A stretch of DNA of 64,000 nucleotides from Cupriavidus sp. P-10 (GTDB lineage Bacteria > Pseudomonadota > Gammaproteobacteria > Burkholderiales > Burkholderiaceae). Below are positions 41,526-52,235 of the stretch, one piece after another (position 1 is the stretch's first letter; every line of letters starts with the position of its first letter). Under the pieces are notes generated by a model. The model ran no database searches and was not told the DNA's origin. It worked only from the letters and a program-made list of their open reading frames with translations. The stretch is taken from contig NZ_AP025172.1 of assembly GCF_003402535.2 (NCBI RefSeq), positions 372,001 to 436,000 on the forward strand, read 5' to 3'. A program made the translations under genes and the position numbers.

Positions 41526-43718
41526 ATGCACGCCGCCACCATCCCTGCGCGGGGGGCCGGGGATACCGGCTGGAACTTGCCGGATCCGCCATGCCGCGAC
41601 GCGCGTCCGGACGATCCGTTGCTGGAATGCCTGCTCTGGCTGGCCCATCACTTCCACCGGCCGGCGTCGGCCGAGGCGCTGCTTGCCGGCCTGCCGCTTG
41701 TATCCCATCGCCTGACCCCGGCTCTATTCGCGCGGGCGGCCGCTCGCGCGGGCATGTCAGCGCGGCTGGTGCCGCGCAAACTCGAAGAGATTCCTGACCT
41801 GGTGCTGCCCGCGATCCTGCTGCTCGACCAGGGACAGGCCTGCGTACTGCTGCGCCGCGGCGAGGCGGGCACGCTGATGCTGGCGCTGCCCGAGTGCGGG
41901 AATGGCGAGCAGGTTGTGCGCACAGAAGACCTGCTGGACCGCTACTCGGGCCATGCCATCTTTGCCCGGCCTGCGCATCGCATGGATGCCGCGCACGATG
42001 GCGCGCCGCCTTCGCCCCGTGAATGGTTCTGGGGTGTGATGCGCCAATCCTGGCCGGTTTATGGCGAGGTAATGGTCGCCTCGCTGCTGCTGAGCCTGTT
42101 CGCGCTGGCCATGCCGCTGTTCACCATGAACGTCTATGACCGCGTGGTGCCGAATCATGCGCTGGAGACGCTGTGGGCACTGGCCATCGGAGTGGGGCTG
42201 GTGCTGCTGTTCGAACTGGCGATGCGTACGCTGCGTGGATATTTTGTCGACGTGGCGGGCAGGCGCATCGATGTGACGGTTTCCGCAACGGTGTTCGGCA
42301 AAGTGCTGGGCATCGAGATGAGGTCAAGGCCTGCATCGGTAGGCAGCCTTAGCAGCCAGTTGCACGAGTTCGAGTCGGTGCGCGATTTTCTGACCTCGGC
42401 CACCATCACCACGCTGATCGACCTGCCGTTTGCCGCGGTCTTTATCGCCGCGATGTTCTGGGTCGGCGGCCCGCTCGCCTGGGTGCCGCTGCTGACGGTG
42501 CCGCTGGTGCTGGGCGTCAGCCTGGCCTTACAAGGACCGCTGTCGCGCGCGGTGCGCGCCAGCAGTGCCTGCGCGGCGCAGCGACAAGCTGCGCTGGTGG
42601 AAACCCTGGTCGGGCTCGAGACGATCAAGACGGTTGGCGCCGAAGGTGCCGCCCAGCGCAACTGGGAGCAGGTGGTCGGGCAGATGGCAAAGCTGGGCCT
42701 GCGGGCACGGTTGCTGTCAGCGTGCGTGATCAACGTGTCCCTGTTCGCGCAGCAGGCCGCCACGCTGGTCGTGGTGGTCATTGGCGTCTACCTGATCGCC
42801 GAAGACCGGCTCACCATGGGCGGCCTGATCGCCTGCACCATCCTGGCCGGGCGCGCGCTGGCGCCGCTGTCGCAAATGGCCGGGCTGACCACGCGTTACC
42901 ATCAGGCGCGCACCGCGCTGGCCGGCATCGACCGGATGATGGCATTGCCCGTCGAGCGCGCGCCCGGCAGGCATTTCGTGCACCGCCCGCCGTTGCGCGG
43001 AGAGATCGAGTTCCGGCAGGTCAGTTTTCGCTATCCGGGACGCGATGGCGCCGCCTTGGACGGCGTGTCGTTCCGCATTGCCAGCGGCGAGCGCGTGGGC
43101 GTAATCGGCCGGATCGGTTCGGGCAAGACCACCATCGAGAAGCTGATCCTGGGCCTTTACGCACCGGAGGCTGGCTCGGTTCTGGTCGATGGCGCAGACG
43201 TACGCCAGCTTGATCCCGCAGCGCTGCGGCGCGATATGGGCCACGTGCCGCAGGATGTGATGCTGTTCAGCGGCACCGTGCGCGAAAACATCGTGATGGG
43301 CGCACCGTATGCCGACGATGAGGCGGTGCTGCGCGCGGCGAGACTGGGTGGCGTCAGCGACTTTATCGATCGCCTTCCGGACGGTTATGACCTTCGGCTA
43401 GGCGAGCGCGGCGAAGGCCTGTCAGGTGGGCAGCGCCAGGCCATCGCGATCGCCCGGGCGGACCTGCTGCAACCGCCGGTGCTGCTGCTGGATGAACCCA
43501 GCAGCGCGATGGACAACCGCACTGAAGAGCAGTTCAAGGCACGGCTGTCCGCAGCGTTGGGTGGACGCACGCTGCTGCTGGTGACGCACCGCGGTTCGCT
43601 GCTGAGCCTTGTCGACCGCCTGATCGTAATGGACCAGGGCCGCATCGTCGCGGACGGGCCCAAGGCCGATGTGCTGAATGCGCTCGCGGGAAGGAAGCTC
43701 CATGTCGCCTCTGCCTGA
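41526..43718 (+). CDS. Type I secretion ABC exporter (LapB-type permease/ATPase)
   Basis: About 730 residues from ATG 41526. An amino-terminal C39-like domain lacks the catalytic cysteine, as in RTX-adhesin exporters that bind but do not cut their cargo. A six-helix permease follows (LFALAMPLFTMNVYDRVVP is a hallmark), then the ATPase: Walker A GRIGSGKTT, signature LSGGQRQ, Walker B VLLLDEPSSAMD and a switch histidine in VTHRGS. It powers export of the RTX protein encoded downstream. The start is uncertain, with in-frame ATGs at 41466 and 41277, because no strong ribosome site distinguishes them. It overlaps the fusion-protein gene by 17 bases. Confidence 0.9.
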   Translation: MHAATIPARGAGDTGWNLPDPPCRDARPDDPLLECLLWLAHHFHRPASAEALLAGLPLVSHRLTPALFARAAARAGMSARLVPRKLEEIPDLVLPAILLLDQGQACVLLRRGEAGTLMLALPECGNGEQVVRTEDLLDRYSGHAIFARPAHRMDAAHDGAPPSPREWFWGVMRQSWPVYGEVMVASLLLSLFALAMPLFTMNVYDRVVPNHALETLWALAIGVGLVLLFELAMRTLRGYFVDVAGRRIDVTVSATVFGKVLGIEMRSRPASVGSLSSQLHEFESVRDFLTSATITTLIDLPFAAVFIAAMFWVGGPLAWVPLLTVPLVLGVSLALQGPLSRAVRASSACAAQRQAALVETLVGLETIKTVGAEGAAQRNWEQVVGQMAKLGLRARLLSACVINVSLFAQQAATLVVVVIGVYLIAEDRLTMGGLIACTILAGRALAPLSQMAGLTTRYHQARTALAGIDRMMALPVERAPGRHFVHRPPLRGEIEFRQVSFRYPGRDGAALDGVSFRIASGERVGVIGRIGSGKTTIEKLILGLYAPEAGSVLVDGADVRQLDPAALRRDMGHVPQDVMLFSGTVRENIVMGAPYADDEAVLRAARLGGVSDFIDRLPDGYDLRLGERGEGLSGGQRQAIAIARADLLQPPVLLLDEPSSAMDNRTEEQFKARLSAALGGRTLLLVTHRGSLLSLVDRLIVMDQGRIVADGPKADVLNALAGRKLHVASA

Positions 43719-45084
43719 GACCCGGGGTCTTCTGCGCCGCCTGACCGCAGCGCTGCGGCCGCACGCGGACGACACCGCGTTCATGGACGAGCGTGAGGCC
43801 GCAGCGGTGGCGGGGCCACGCTGGTTCACGCACTGGATCTTGTTGTGCGCGCTGCTGTTCGTGGTGCTGGCGCTGGCATGGGCCGCGCTCGCGCGCGTGG
43901 ACGAAGTGACGGTGGGCGAGGGTAAGGTGATCCCGTCCAGTCAGGTGCAGGTGGTGCAGAACCTCGAAGGAGGCATCGTCGCCGAGATCATGGTGCGCCC
44001 CGGTCAGGTCGTGAACAAGGACCAGCCGCTGATGCGCATCGACGATACCCGATTCACTGCCTCGTACCAGGAGGGCCGCACCAAGGACGATGCGCTGGTG
44101 GCGCGCATCGCACGCCTGAGCGCCGAGGCCGCCGGCACGGTGTTTGTCGCCAGTGCGGCCGCCGATGCCGACAGCCGCCGCTTCGTCGCCGAGGAACGCT
44201 CGCTGTTCGAATCACGCAAGCGCGCGCTCGAAGCCAATCTGGCCGTGTTGCGCCAGCAGTCAGAGCAACGCCGCCAGGAACTGACCGAGAAGCGCTCGCG
44301 CGAGCAGCAACTGCGGCAGAGCCATCGCCTCGTGGCGCAGGAGCTGGCGATGATGCGGCCAATGGTCGCGCAGGGCGTGGTGTCCGACGTCGACGTGCTG
44401 CGGCTGGAGCGGCAGACCAACGACCTGAAGGGCGAGCTCGACGCCACGCGGCTGGCCATGCCGCGCCTGGAGGCGGCTTACCGCGAGGGCCAACAGAAGC
44501 TTGACGAGGCGGCCACGCATTTCCGCGCCGAGGCCATGCGCGAACTGAACCAGGCCAAGGCCGAACAGGCTGCGCAGAGCGCCACCAACACCGCGCTGCA
44601 GGACCGCGTCGACCGCACCCTGGTGCGCGCGCCGCTGGCCGGCATCGTCAAGCAACTCAAGGTCAATACCGTGGGCGGCGTGGTGCAGCCCGGCATGGAC
44701 CTGGTGGAGATCGTGCCGCTGGAAGACACGCTCCTTGTGGAGGCGCGCGTGCGCCCAGCCGATATCGCCTTCCTGCGCCCGGGGCAGCCGGCGGTGGTCA
44801 AGCTGTCGGCCTATGACTTCTCGATCTATGGCGGCTTCCCGGGCACGGTCGAACATATCAGCGCCGATACGCTGACGCCGGAGCGCCCGGGCGAGCGGCC
44901 CGAGAGCTACTACCTGGTACGCGTGCGCACCCGCGACAACCGGCCCGGCGGCAGCGCCGTGCAGGTGCCCATCCTGCCCGGCATGGTGGCAACGGTCGAC
45001 GTACTGACTGGCCAGAAGACGGTGCTCCACTACCTGCTCAAGCCCATCATCAAGACTCGCGAACTGGCGTTCCGGGAACGATAA
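43702..45084 (+). CDS. Type I secretion membrane fusion protein (HlyD/LapC family)
   Basis: ATG 43702 follows AAGGAAG and gives 460 residues. A short cytoplasmic end leads to one transmembrane helix (WILLCALLFVVLALAWAALA). A lipoyl-like half-motif (VVQNLEGGIVAEIMVRPGQVV), a long coiled-coil hairpin rich in E, R and Q, and the second lipoyl half (VRAPLAGIVKQLKVNTVGGVV) follow. It bridges the ABC exporter and the TolC-like channel. It overlaps the exporter gene and lies 89 bp before the RTX gene. Confidence 0.92.
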   Translation: MSPLPETRGLLRRLTAALRPHADDTAFMDEREAAAVAGPRWFTHWILLCALLFVVLALAWAALARVDEVTVGEGKVIPSSQVQVVQNLEGGIVAEIMVRPGQVVNKDQPLMRIDDTRFTASYQEGRTKDDALVARIARLSAEAAGTVFVASAAADADSRRFVAEERSLFESRKRALEANLAVLRQQSEQRRQELTEKRSREQQLRQSHRLVAQELAMMRPMVAQGVVSDVDVLRLERQTNDLKGELDATRLAMPRLEAAYREGQQKLDEAATHFRAEAMRELNQAKAEQAAQSATNTALQDRVDRTLVRAPLAGIVKQLKVNTVGGVVQPGMDLVEIVPLEDTLLVEARVRPADIAFLRPGQPAVVKLSAYDFSIYGGFPGTVEHISADTLTPERPGERPESYYLVRVRTRDNRPGGSAVQVPILPGMVATVDVLTGQKTVLHYLLKPIIKTRELAFRER

Positions 45085-45173
45085 GCGCAAAGGGAAATGC
45101 GCACAGCCTGCGTACAAGCACAACCAGCAAGAGACGGCTACCGGGCCGGCATTCAGGACGGAGAGAGGAAACC

Positions 45174-48100
45174 ATGGCAACACTGACGGGCGGCAACGGC
45201 AGCGACAATATCATCGGCACCAATTCCAGCGACACCATCCTGAGCGGCAACGGCAATGACTATGTCAGCGCCGGCGAGGGCAATGACTACGTCGACGCCG
45301 GCAACGGCGACGATATCGTCGAAGGCGGTGACGGCAACGACACCCTGCTGGGTGCGAATGGCAAGGACCGCGTATTCGGCGGACGCGGCAACGACAGCTT
45401 GTCGGGCGGCAACGGTACCGATGCGGTCTATGGTGGCAGCGGCGACGACGTGATCGGTAGCCTCGATGGTAGCTCTGCGCTCTACACCGGCGATAACGGC
45501 GGCGATATCCTCTATGGCGACGGCTTCGACAGCTACGCCAATTATCAGCTTGGTCGCGGCCATGAGTCGGCGCAGCCCGGAAACGACCGCATCGCTGGCG
45601 GAAATGGCGATGACCTGATCTACGGGGACAACGGCAACAATGTCGCCGTGGGCGGCGACGACATCATTGCCGGCGGCAACGGCAAGGACACCATCTATGG
45701 CGAAGGTGGCAACGACACCATCGGCGGCGGCGGCGGCGGGGATTTGCTGAGCGGGGGCGCAGGCCGCGATGTGTTCATCTACAACGCCGTGCTGGATTCC
45801 TCTACTGGGGGCATGGATGTCATCACCGACTTCCAGCGCGGTACCGACCGTCTCGACCTGCGGCCAGTGTTGGGCCAGACCGGCTTCGAATGGGGAGGGC
45901 GCACGCCGACGGCTCATGGTGCCTGGTTCGGGCAATCGGGCGGCAATACCTATGTCTATGTGGATGTCGATGGCAATCCCGCCACGGCGGAGATGGTCAT
46001 CCAGCTCAACGGCCTGCATGAACTGGCCAAGACCGATTTCGCCGGCTACGACAACCATGCGCCCACTGCCGCGGCAGATACCCATCGCATAGGCGAAGAC
46101 AATCATCCGAATCCGATTACCGGCAATGTGCTGTCCAACGACAGCGATGTCGACGCCGGCAACGTGCTGGCGGTGGCCAATCCCGGCGCCTATGTCGGCC
46201 AGTACGGCACGCTACAGATCAACGCCGATGGCAGCTACAACTACACTCTGGACAACAGCAATGCGCAGGTGCAGTCACTGCGGCCGGGCGACCATGTCGA
46301 CGAGGCTTTCAGCTACAACGTGACCGATGGGCAGGCGTCGGCGTCGTCGACGCTGAGCATCCGGATCAACGGCGCCAACGACGTGGCCGCCATCCACGCC
46401 TCGGCGGGCGAAGATACGTTGGTGACTGAGGCTGGGGGGCTGACCGACGCCGTTACCGGCGATCCTTCGGCTGGCGGCAAGCTAACGGTCAGCGATGTCG
46501 ATACCGGTGAGGCGCATTTTGCCGCAGCGCCGCCGGACAATCTTGTTGGGCACTACGGTACTTTCACTTTCGACACCAACACCGGCGCCTGGACCTACAC
46601 GCTCGACAACAGCAAGGCTGATGCACTCATTGCGGGCCAGCAAGCCAGCGATTCGCTGACGGTGGTGTCAGCAGACCAGACCGCACAACAGACCATCACG
46701 GTCAACATTACCGGTGCCAACGACCACGCCACCATCACAGCATCGACGAGCGAAGACACGTTGGTGACGGAAGCCGGCGGCCTGGCCAACGTCATGGGCG
46801 GCGACGTCTCCGCCAGCGGCACGCTGACGGTCAGCGATGTCGATGCTGGTCAAACGCACTTCGCATCCGTGCCGACCAACAGCCTGACGGGGCAGTACGG
46901 CACCTTCACCTTCAACAGCAACACCGGTGCCTGGACCTACACGCTCGACAACGGCAAGGCCAATGCGCTGACGGCGGGCCAGCAGGCCAGCGATTCGCTG
47001 ACCGTGGTTTCAGCAGACCAGACCGCACAGCAGACCATCACGATCAACATCACCGGCGCCAACGACCACGCCACCATCACGGCATCGACCAGCGAAGAGA
47101 CGTCGGTGACGGAGGCCGGCGGCCTGGCCAATGCCATAACCGGTGACATCTCGGCCAGCGGCACGCTGACCGTCAGCGATGTCGATGCCGGTGAAGCTCA
47201 TTTTGCCGCTGTCCCGGAGGAAAGTCTTGCCGGAAACTACGGCACTTTCACTTTCGACAGCAACACCGGCGCCTGGACCTACACGCTCGACAACAGCAAG
47301 GCCGATGCGCTCATTGCGGGTCAGCAGGCCAGCGATTCGCTGACAGTGGTGTCGGCCGACCAGACCGCCCAGCAGACCATCACGGTCAACATCACCGGTG
47401 CCAACGACCACGCCAGCATCACGGCATCGTCCAGCGAAGATACGTCAGTGACGGAAGCCGGCGGCCTCGCCAATGCCATAACCGGCGACGTATCCGCCAG
47501 CGGCACACTGACCGTCAGCGATGTCGATGCTGGCCAGGCGCACTTCGCGGCGGTGCCGGCTGCCAGCCTCACAGGCCAGTACGGCACCTTCACCTTCGAC
47601 AGCGGCACTGGCGCCTGGACCTACAAGCTCGACAACGCCAAAGCGGAATCCCTGACCACGGGACAGCAGGTCACCGATACGCTGAGCGTTAGCTCCGCAG
47701 ATCTCACCGGCAGCCAGACCATCACCGTCAATATCACCGGCACCAACGATGCCGTCGTCAACACCGTCCCCTTGGCGCAGTCCGTCAGCGAGGACACGTC
47801 GCTGGTCTTCAGCAAGGTCACCGGCAACGCCCTCGGCATCTCGGACGTGGACAACGGCAGCCACACCGTGACGCTGACCGCCACCGCCGGCTCACTGACG
47901 CTGAGCGGTATTGCCGGACTACAGTTCCTTGCAGGCGACGGCACGGCGGACAGCACCATGGTCTTCACCGGCAGCGATGAGGCGATCAATGCCGCGCTAG
48001 ACGGACTGCGCTTTACCGGTAACAAGGACTATGCGGGCGGTGCGTCGCTGCAGATCCAGACCAGCGACGGCACTGCCATCGATACCGACACGGTGGCGAT

Positions 48101-49439
48101 CACGGTCAATCCGGTCAACGACGCACCGGTTGCCGCGGCGGACGTGGTCTATGTCTCGAACAATACCAACGGCATCCTGATCCCGGTCAGCGCCTTGCTT
48201 GGCAATGACGGCGACGTCGATGGTCGGGCCTTGTCCATCACATCGCTGAGCTCGGCCGCTGGCGCGGTCAGCAACCTGAGGTTCGCCCCCGGGAGCAATA
48301 ACAGCTACGTCATGTTCGACGCCGACAACTCGCCTTCTGGCAGCTTCAGCTATACCGTTTCGGATGGCGCGGGCGGCACCAGCACGGCCAACGTCACCGT
48401 TAATGTCTCGTCGACGAATGGGGCGGCCACGGTGTCCCTGGCGAGCCAGAGCTACCAGGCCTCCTACCTGGATGGCGGCAGCAACAGCGATGCGTTGACC
48501 GGCGCTGCCAGCAGTGACGCCTTCATCGGCGGCGCCGCCGCCGACACGCTGCTGGGCGGCGCTGGTGACGACGTGCTGCGCGGGGGTGCCGGTGACGATA
48601 CGCTAAACGGTGGTGACGGCATCGACATGCTGGACTTCTCCGATGCCACCGGTGGGGTGACCTTCACGCTGACGCAGTCGGGCAGTAACACGGTCGTTAA
48701 CCTATCCGGTGTCGACCTCGGCAGCGACAGATATAGCAACATGGAGGGCGTGATTGGGTCGGGCTTCAATGACACGCTGAGCGGCAGCTCCGCCAATGAT
48801 GTCCTACGTGGCGCTGCCGGCAACGATACGTTGGATGGGGGTGCCGGCATCGACCTGCTGGATTTCACCGATGCCACTGGCGCGGTCAGTTTCACGCTGG
48901 TCCAGAGCAGCAGCGTCACGTCAGTCAACCTCAGTGCGGTCGGACTTGGTACCGACGGCTATAGGAACATGGAAGGCGTGATTGGCTCGGCCTTCAACGA
49001 CACGATCACTGGCTCGGGCGGCAACGACGTGCTGCGCGGTGGCGCGGGCAACGATCAACTGGCCGGGGGCGCGGGCAATGACTTGCTTGTTGGTGGCGCC
49101 GGGGCCGATACGCTGTCCGGCGGCGCCGGCGCCGATACCTACCGCTTCCTGCGTGCCGATGCCGCGTCGGTGGATACGATCACCGACTTCGACCGTGCGT
49201 CCGCGGCTGCCGGAGGCGACGCACTGGATCTGTCCGACCTGCTGTCGGGCGTCAGCGTGACCACTGCCAATGCAGCGCAGTTCGTGCGCCTGTCCGAAGT
49301 CGACGGCAACACCGTCGTCAGCCTCGACCGGGACGGCAGTGGTACCGGCGCCGCATTCCAGGATATCGCCGTCCTGCAGGGCGTGGTGGGACTGGACCTG
49401 AATACGCTGCTGAGCAACGGCAATATCCACACGCCCTGA
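45174..49439 (+). CDS. Large RTX/VCBS-repeat exoprotein (adhesin-like)
   Basis: A 1421-residue protein without a signal peptide, as expected for type I export. Residues 5-~195 hold glycine-rich calcium-binding nonapeptides (GGNGSDNII, GGDGNDTLLG and so on). A linker is followed by an array of VCBS/cadherin-like repeats; four successive units repeat at exactly 342 bp (114 residues) between 46377 and 47745, with near-identical VSADQTAQQTIT segments. A further Ig-like part follows, then a second RTX block with 228-bp (76-residue) repeats (48573, 48801, 49029). The last ~60 residues form the secretion-signal region. RTX blocks at both ends are notable. Likely role: biofilm or surface attachment. 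Confidence 0.9.
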   Translation: MATLTGGNGSDNIIGTNSSDTILSGNGNDYVSAGEGNDYVDAGNGDDIVEGGDGNDTLLGANGKDRVFGGRGNDSLSGGNGTDAVYGGSGDDVIGSLDGSSALYTGDNGGDILYGDGFDSYANYQLGRGHESAQPGNDRIAGGNGDDLIYGDNGNNVAVGGDDIIAGGNGKDTIYGEGGNDTIGGGGGGDLLSGGAGRDVFIYNAVLDSSTGGMDVITDFQRGTDRLDLRPVLGQTGFEWGGRTPTAHGAWFGQSGGNTYVYVDVDGNPATAEMVIQLNGLHELAKTDFAGYDNHAPTAAADTHRIGEDNHPNPITGNVLSNDSDVDAGNVLAVANPGAYVGQYGTLQINADGSYNYTLDNSNAQVQSLRPGDHVDEAFSYNVTDGQASASSTLSIRINGANDVAAIHASAGEDTLVTEAGGLTDAVTGDPSAGGKLTVSDVDTGEAHFAAAPPDNLVGHYGTFTFDTNTGAWTYTLDNSKADALIAGQQASDSLTVVSADQTAQQTITVNITGANDHATITASTSEDTLVTEAGGLANVMGGDVSASGTLTVSDVDAGQTHFASVPTNSLTGQYGTFTFNSNTGAWTYTLDNGKANALTAGQQASDSLTVVSADQTAQQTITINITGANDHATITASTSEETSVTEAGGLANAITGDISASGTLTVSDVDAGEAHFAAVPEESLAGNYGTFTFDSNTGAWTYTLDNSKADALIAGQQASDSLTVVSADQTAQQTITVNITGANDHASITASSSEDTSVTEAGGLANAITGDVSASGTLTVSDVDAGQAHFAAVPAASLTGQYGTFTFDSGTGAWTYKLDNAKAESLTTGQQVTDTLSVSSADLTGSQTITVNITGTNDAVVNTVPLAQSVSEDTSLVFSKVTGNALGISDVDNGSHTVTLTATAGSLTLSGIAGLQFLAGDGTADSTMVFTGSDEAINAALDGLRFTGNKDYAGGASLQIQTSDGTAIDTDTVAITVNPVNDAPVAAADVVYVSNNTNGILIPVSALLGNDGDVDGRALSITSLSSAAGAVSNLRFAPGSNNSYVMFDADNSPSGSFSYTVSDGAGGTSTANVTVNVSSTNGAATVSLASQSYQASYLDGGSNSDALTGAASSDAFIGGAAADTLLGGAGDDVLRGGAGDDTLNGGDGIDMLDFSDATGGVTFTLTQSGSNTVVNLSGVDLGSDRYSNMEGVIGSGFNDTLSGSSANDVLRGAAGNDTLDGGAGIDLLDFTDATGAVSFTLVQSSSVTSVNLSAVGLGTDGYRNMEGVIGSAFNDTITGSGGNDVLRGGAGNDQLAGGAGNDLLVGGAGADTLSGGAGADTYRFLRADAASVDTITDFDRASAAAGGDALDLSDLLSGVSVTTANAAQFVRLSEVDGNTVVSLDRDGSGTGAAFQDIAVLQGVVGLDLNTLLSNGNIHTP
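46377..47744 (+). repeat. Four VCBS repeats with exact 342-bp period
   Basis: The marker AACGACCACGCC (or a close variant) falls at 46377, 46719, 47061, 47403 and 47745, each exactly 342 bp apart. The middle copies are nearly identical in DNA, so the array can expand or contract by recombination without shifting frame. Confidence 0.85.
48573..49028 (+). repeat. RTX-linked repeats with 228-bp period
   Basis: The codons for VLRG occur at 48573, 48801 and 49029. Each 76-residue unit contains an RTX nonapeptide pair, then LDF-DATG, a strand segment and YxNMEGVIGS-FNDT. This is a second repeat type within the same exoprotein. Confidence 0.8.
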
Positions 49440-49650
49440 CGCCGGCCTCCGGAGAGGGCAATCCAGGGGAATGACAGAAAGACGACGAAGATGGGAAGAA
49501 AGTAGAGGTCAGAAACAAGGAAGAACGACAAGCGGAAATGCAGGACGGCAGCACACTGCCGGCGCATTGAAACAACCATAATAAACGGGTAGGGCACCGC
49601 GTTGCGCAGCGCCGTTTGCGCGAGCGCGGTGTACCCGATCTGGGGGAAGC

Positions 49651-50991
49651 ATGACGACGAGATGGTGCCGGCTGGCACCCGTACTGCTATGGGCAGCCAT
49701 TGCGGTGCCGCATCACGCGGCAGCGCAGCCACTGCCGCAGGCAGTCGAACAGGCCGTGCACACCAATCCCGAAGTGCTAGCGTCGGGCAGCCGCCGGCTG
49801 GCCGCTGATGAGGGGTTGAAGCAGGCGCGCGCCGGTTACCTGCCACGGGTCGATGTCAACGCCGCCACCGGCCGCGTGCGCTTGGACAGCCACAGCACCC
49901 GGGTCACCGGCCTGTCGGACTCATCGTATGCCCGCCATGCCGCCGACGTCACGATCACGCAGATGCTGTTCGACGGCTTTGGAGTCAGCAGCGACGTGGA
50001 ACGCCAGGGCGCCCGGATCGATGGCGCTGCGTACCGCGTCGGTGCCACCGCCGAAGATATTGCGCTGCGCACGGTTGGCGTCTATGTGGAGGTACTTCGT
50101 CGTCAGGAGACCGTGGCGATAGCCGAGGCTAACCTCGAAGTCCACCAGCACATCCAGGACCAAATCCGGCTCGGCGCCGACAATGGCGTTCTGCGCCGCG
50201 CCGATCTATACCAGGCCGAGAGCCGGTTGGCGCTGGCGCAAGCCAACCTGCGCGCCGAACAGGGCGCACTGCAGGACGCCGTCGCGGCCTTCCTGCGTGT
50301 GGTCGGCGCGCCGCCACAGCGCTTGACCCGGCCGGAATCGCTAGCTGCCGTGCTGCCCGCCACAGAGCCCGAAGCGCAGCGAGTGGCCAATGCCAGCCAT
50401 CCCGCACTGGGCGCCGGACAGGCCGATATCGCTGAAGCCCAGGCTGCCCGCTCGCTGGCCCGCTCCGCGTTGTGGCCACGACTGGACCTGGAGGCCACTG
50501 CGGCCCGCGATCGCGATCGCGTGCTGGGCACCACTGACGAGCGCAGCGTGATGCTGCGCGTGCGCTACAACTTGTTTCGCGGCAACGCGGACAAGGCCCG
50601 CATCAACGAGGCCGGCTACCAGATTCAGGAAGCCGAGCAGAACCTGGAGCGGCTACGCCGGCTGGTGCAGGAAGGTGTGTCGCTGGCTTATAACGCCTAC
50701 CGGACCGCGCAGGACCGGCTGGTGAGTTTGCAGCAATACGTGCAGGCCAGCGACGCCACGCGCGTCGGCTATCGCAAGCAGTTCCGCATTGGGCAACGCA
50801 GCTTGCTCGATCTGCTCAATGCCGAGAACGAGTACTTCAGCGCACGCACGGCCTATGTGACCGGCCAGTACACCGAACTGGCGAGCCAGTACCGCATCCT
50901 GGCCGGCATGGGGCTGTTGCTCGCGACACTTCAGGTGGCGCCGCCCAGCGAGGCGCTGATACAGGCGGGAATGCGCTCGGGCCCGCGATAA
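49651..50991 (+). CDS. TolC family outer membrane channel protein
   Basis: ATG 49651 follows GGGGGAAGC; 446 residues with a signal peptide ending near HHAAAQ. The two-fold TolC repeat pattern is present: LPQAVEQAVHTNPEV at the start, AGYLPRVDVNAATG, and in the second half ARSALWPRLDLEATAARD with VRYNLFRGNADKARI; QRSLLDLLNAENEYFSAR is a family hallmark. It completes the type I secretion pathway with the exporter and fusion protein upstream. The 211-bp gap after the RTX gene may hold its own promoter. Confidence 0.92.
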   Translation: MTTRWCRLAPVLLWAAIAVPHHAAAQPLPQAVEQAVHTNPEVLASGSRRLAADEGLKQARAGYLPRVDVNAATGRVRLDSHSTRVTGLSDSSYARHAADVTITQMLFDGFGVSSDVERQGARIDGAAYRVGATAEDIALRTVGVYVEVLRRQETVAIAEANLEVHQHIQDQIRLGADNGVLRRADLYQAESRLALAQANLRAEQGALQDAVAAFLRVVGAPPQRLTRPESLAAVLPATEPEAQRVANASHPALGAGQADIAEAQAARSLARSALWPRLDLEATAARDRDRVLGTTDERSVMLRVRYNLFRGNADKARINEAGYQIQEAEQNLERLRRLVQEGVSLAYNAYRTAQDRLVSLQQYVQASDATRVGYRKQFRIGQRSLLDLLNAENEYFSARTAYVTGQYTELASQYRILAGMGLLLATLQVAPPSEALIQAGMRSGPR

Positions 50992-52235
50992 CCCATGCGC
51001 CGGGCTCAGCAAATGCTCATAAAGGCGCCCGAGTCTTGCGGTGATACCGCTTTAGGTTGCTTGACTTTCACCCAGTCGGGCGACCGCACGCCGGACCAGG
51101 TACTTGATTTCGTACAGCCACCCAGGCTCGAGTGGGCGTCGCCCCTCGCTCGCAGAGTGCTTGTGGCCGCGCGAATGAAGCCTGCGCCTCACTACCGGAA
51201 TTGAGGATCCCGGCCTTGAGTCTCGCACCAGATGCCTTGCCGCTAGATCCTTCTGTGGCGACGAAGGTTACCTGCCCCCCGGTGAACGCGGCCGCGGTGG
51301 TGGAGCCGAATGCGTAAGCTCAGTTTCAGGAGCCGGCGCATCACCGGGTCAGTTTCGAGACCGATGGCGCACGAATACTGCGGAACTCGCCCATGCGGCC
51401 CTAGAGAAGAGGCAGCGCCTCCGCCTCGTCAGCGGCGTCACAGTGCGGGCCCTGCATCCGTCGCGCCACGTGTAGGTGTTGGGTGGCACTAAACAGGTTC
51501 GTCGCACTGCCGGATGCCTTCCAACACTCCACGTCGCGTTGCGTTCCGCCACGCCGAGGTCATACAGACCATCCCGCCCGGAAACCCGGCGTTTGCGCGG
51601 CCACCTCGGCAGTCTTCTGGCTATGTTTCACAACCGGCACGCTCCATGCGTCTGTTCAGTCGAGCACGGCAACATGCTCGATTGAAAACCCACTCATTAA
51701 TTCACAGCCAGGAGAAACCAGCGCTACAACTTCGGAGCAGGGGTCAACTTGGCCAGCGGTGTCGCAGGCGGCCCGTACGTCCGCAAGACACCCGCGCCAC
51801 TAGGCTACTGACCATGGAAGGCGATCAAGACGCCATTTCCGGCTGCGGGCAGGCCCACCCGGCGCACGGTCTGTGCCACGGCATTGCGGCACGGGACAAG
51901 CGATATATGACGGCGCGCCGGTGCGGCAACTATGATCTTTTCTCTGGCACCCGATGGCACTCCGAGATATACCCTGGCATCCGTGCCCTGACACGACAAG
52001 ATACCTAGCCGCGGCTTAGCGCGACGACCGCCCCGCGGGAAAATTTCGGTATTGTTGTCAGGTTCCAGTCCCTGAGCGTCATGATTTGCCAGCGCGCTGA
52101 TCGCATGGGAAGGCGCCCGCTGAAGCCAATGATGAATCCCCGACTTAGCGAAGCGTTCCGACATGCAGGCGGATCGGCGCTTGTGGCCCTCGCGGTGGAG
52201 GGAAGTGTGGCGCAGCGTGGATCGGGCGATCCGTT
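50992..52235. other. Long region without a supported gene
   Basis: This 1.24-kb stretch lies between the convergent TolC-like and transporter genes. Short frames on both strands overlap, none has a good start plus a recognisable domain, and I cannot identify an insertion-sequence end. It may be decayed coding sequence. A leftward frame near 51.8-52.0 kb (ending IAFHGQ) looks somewhat protein-like but cannot be assigned. Confidence 0.45.
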
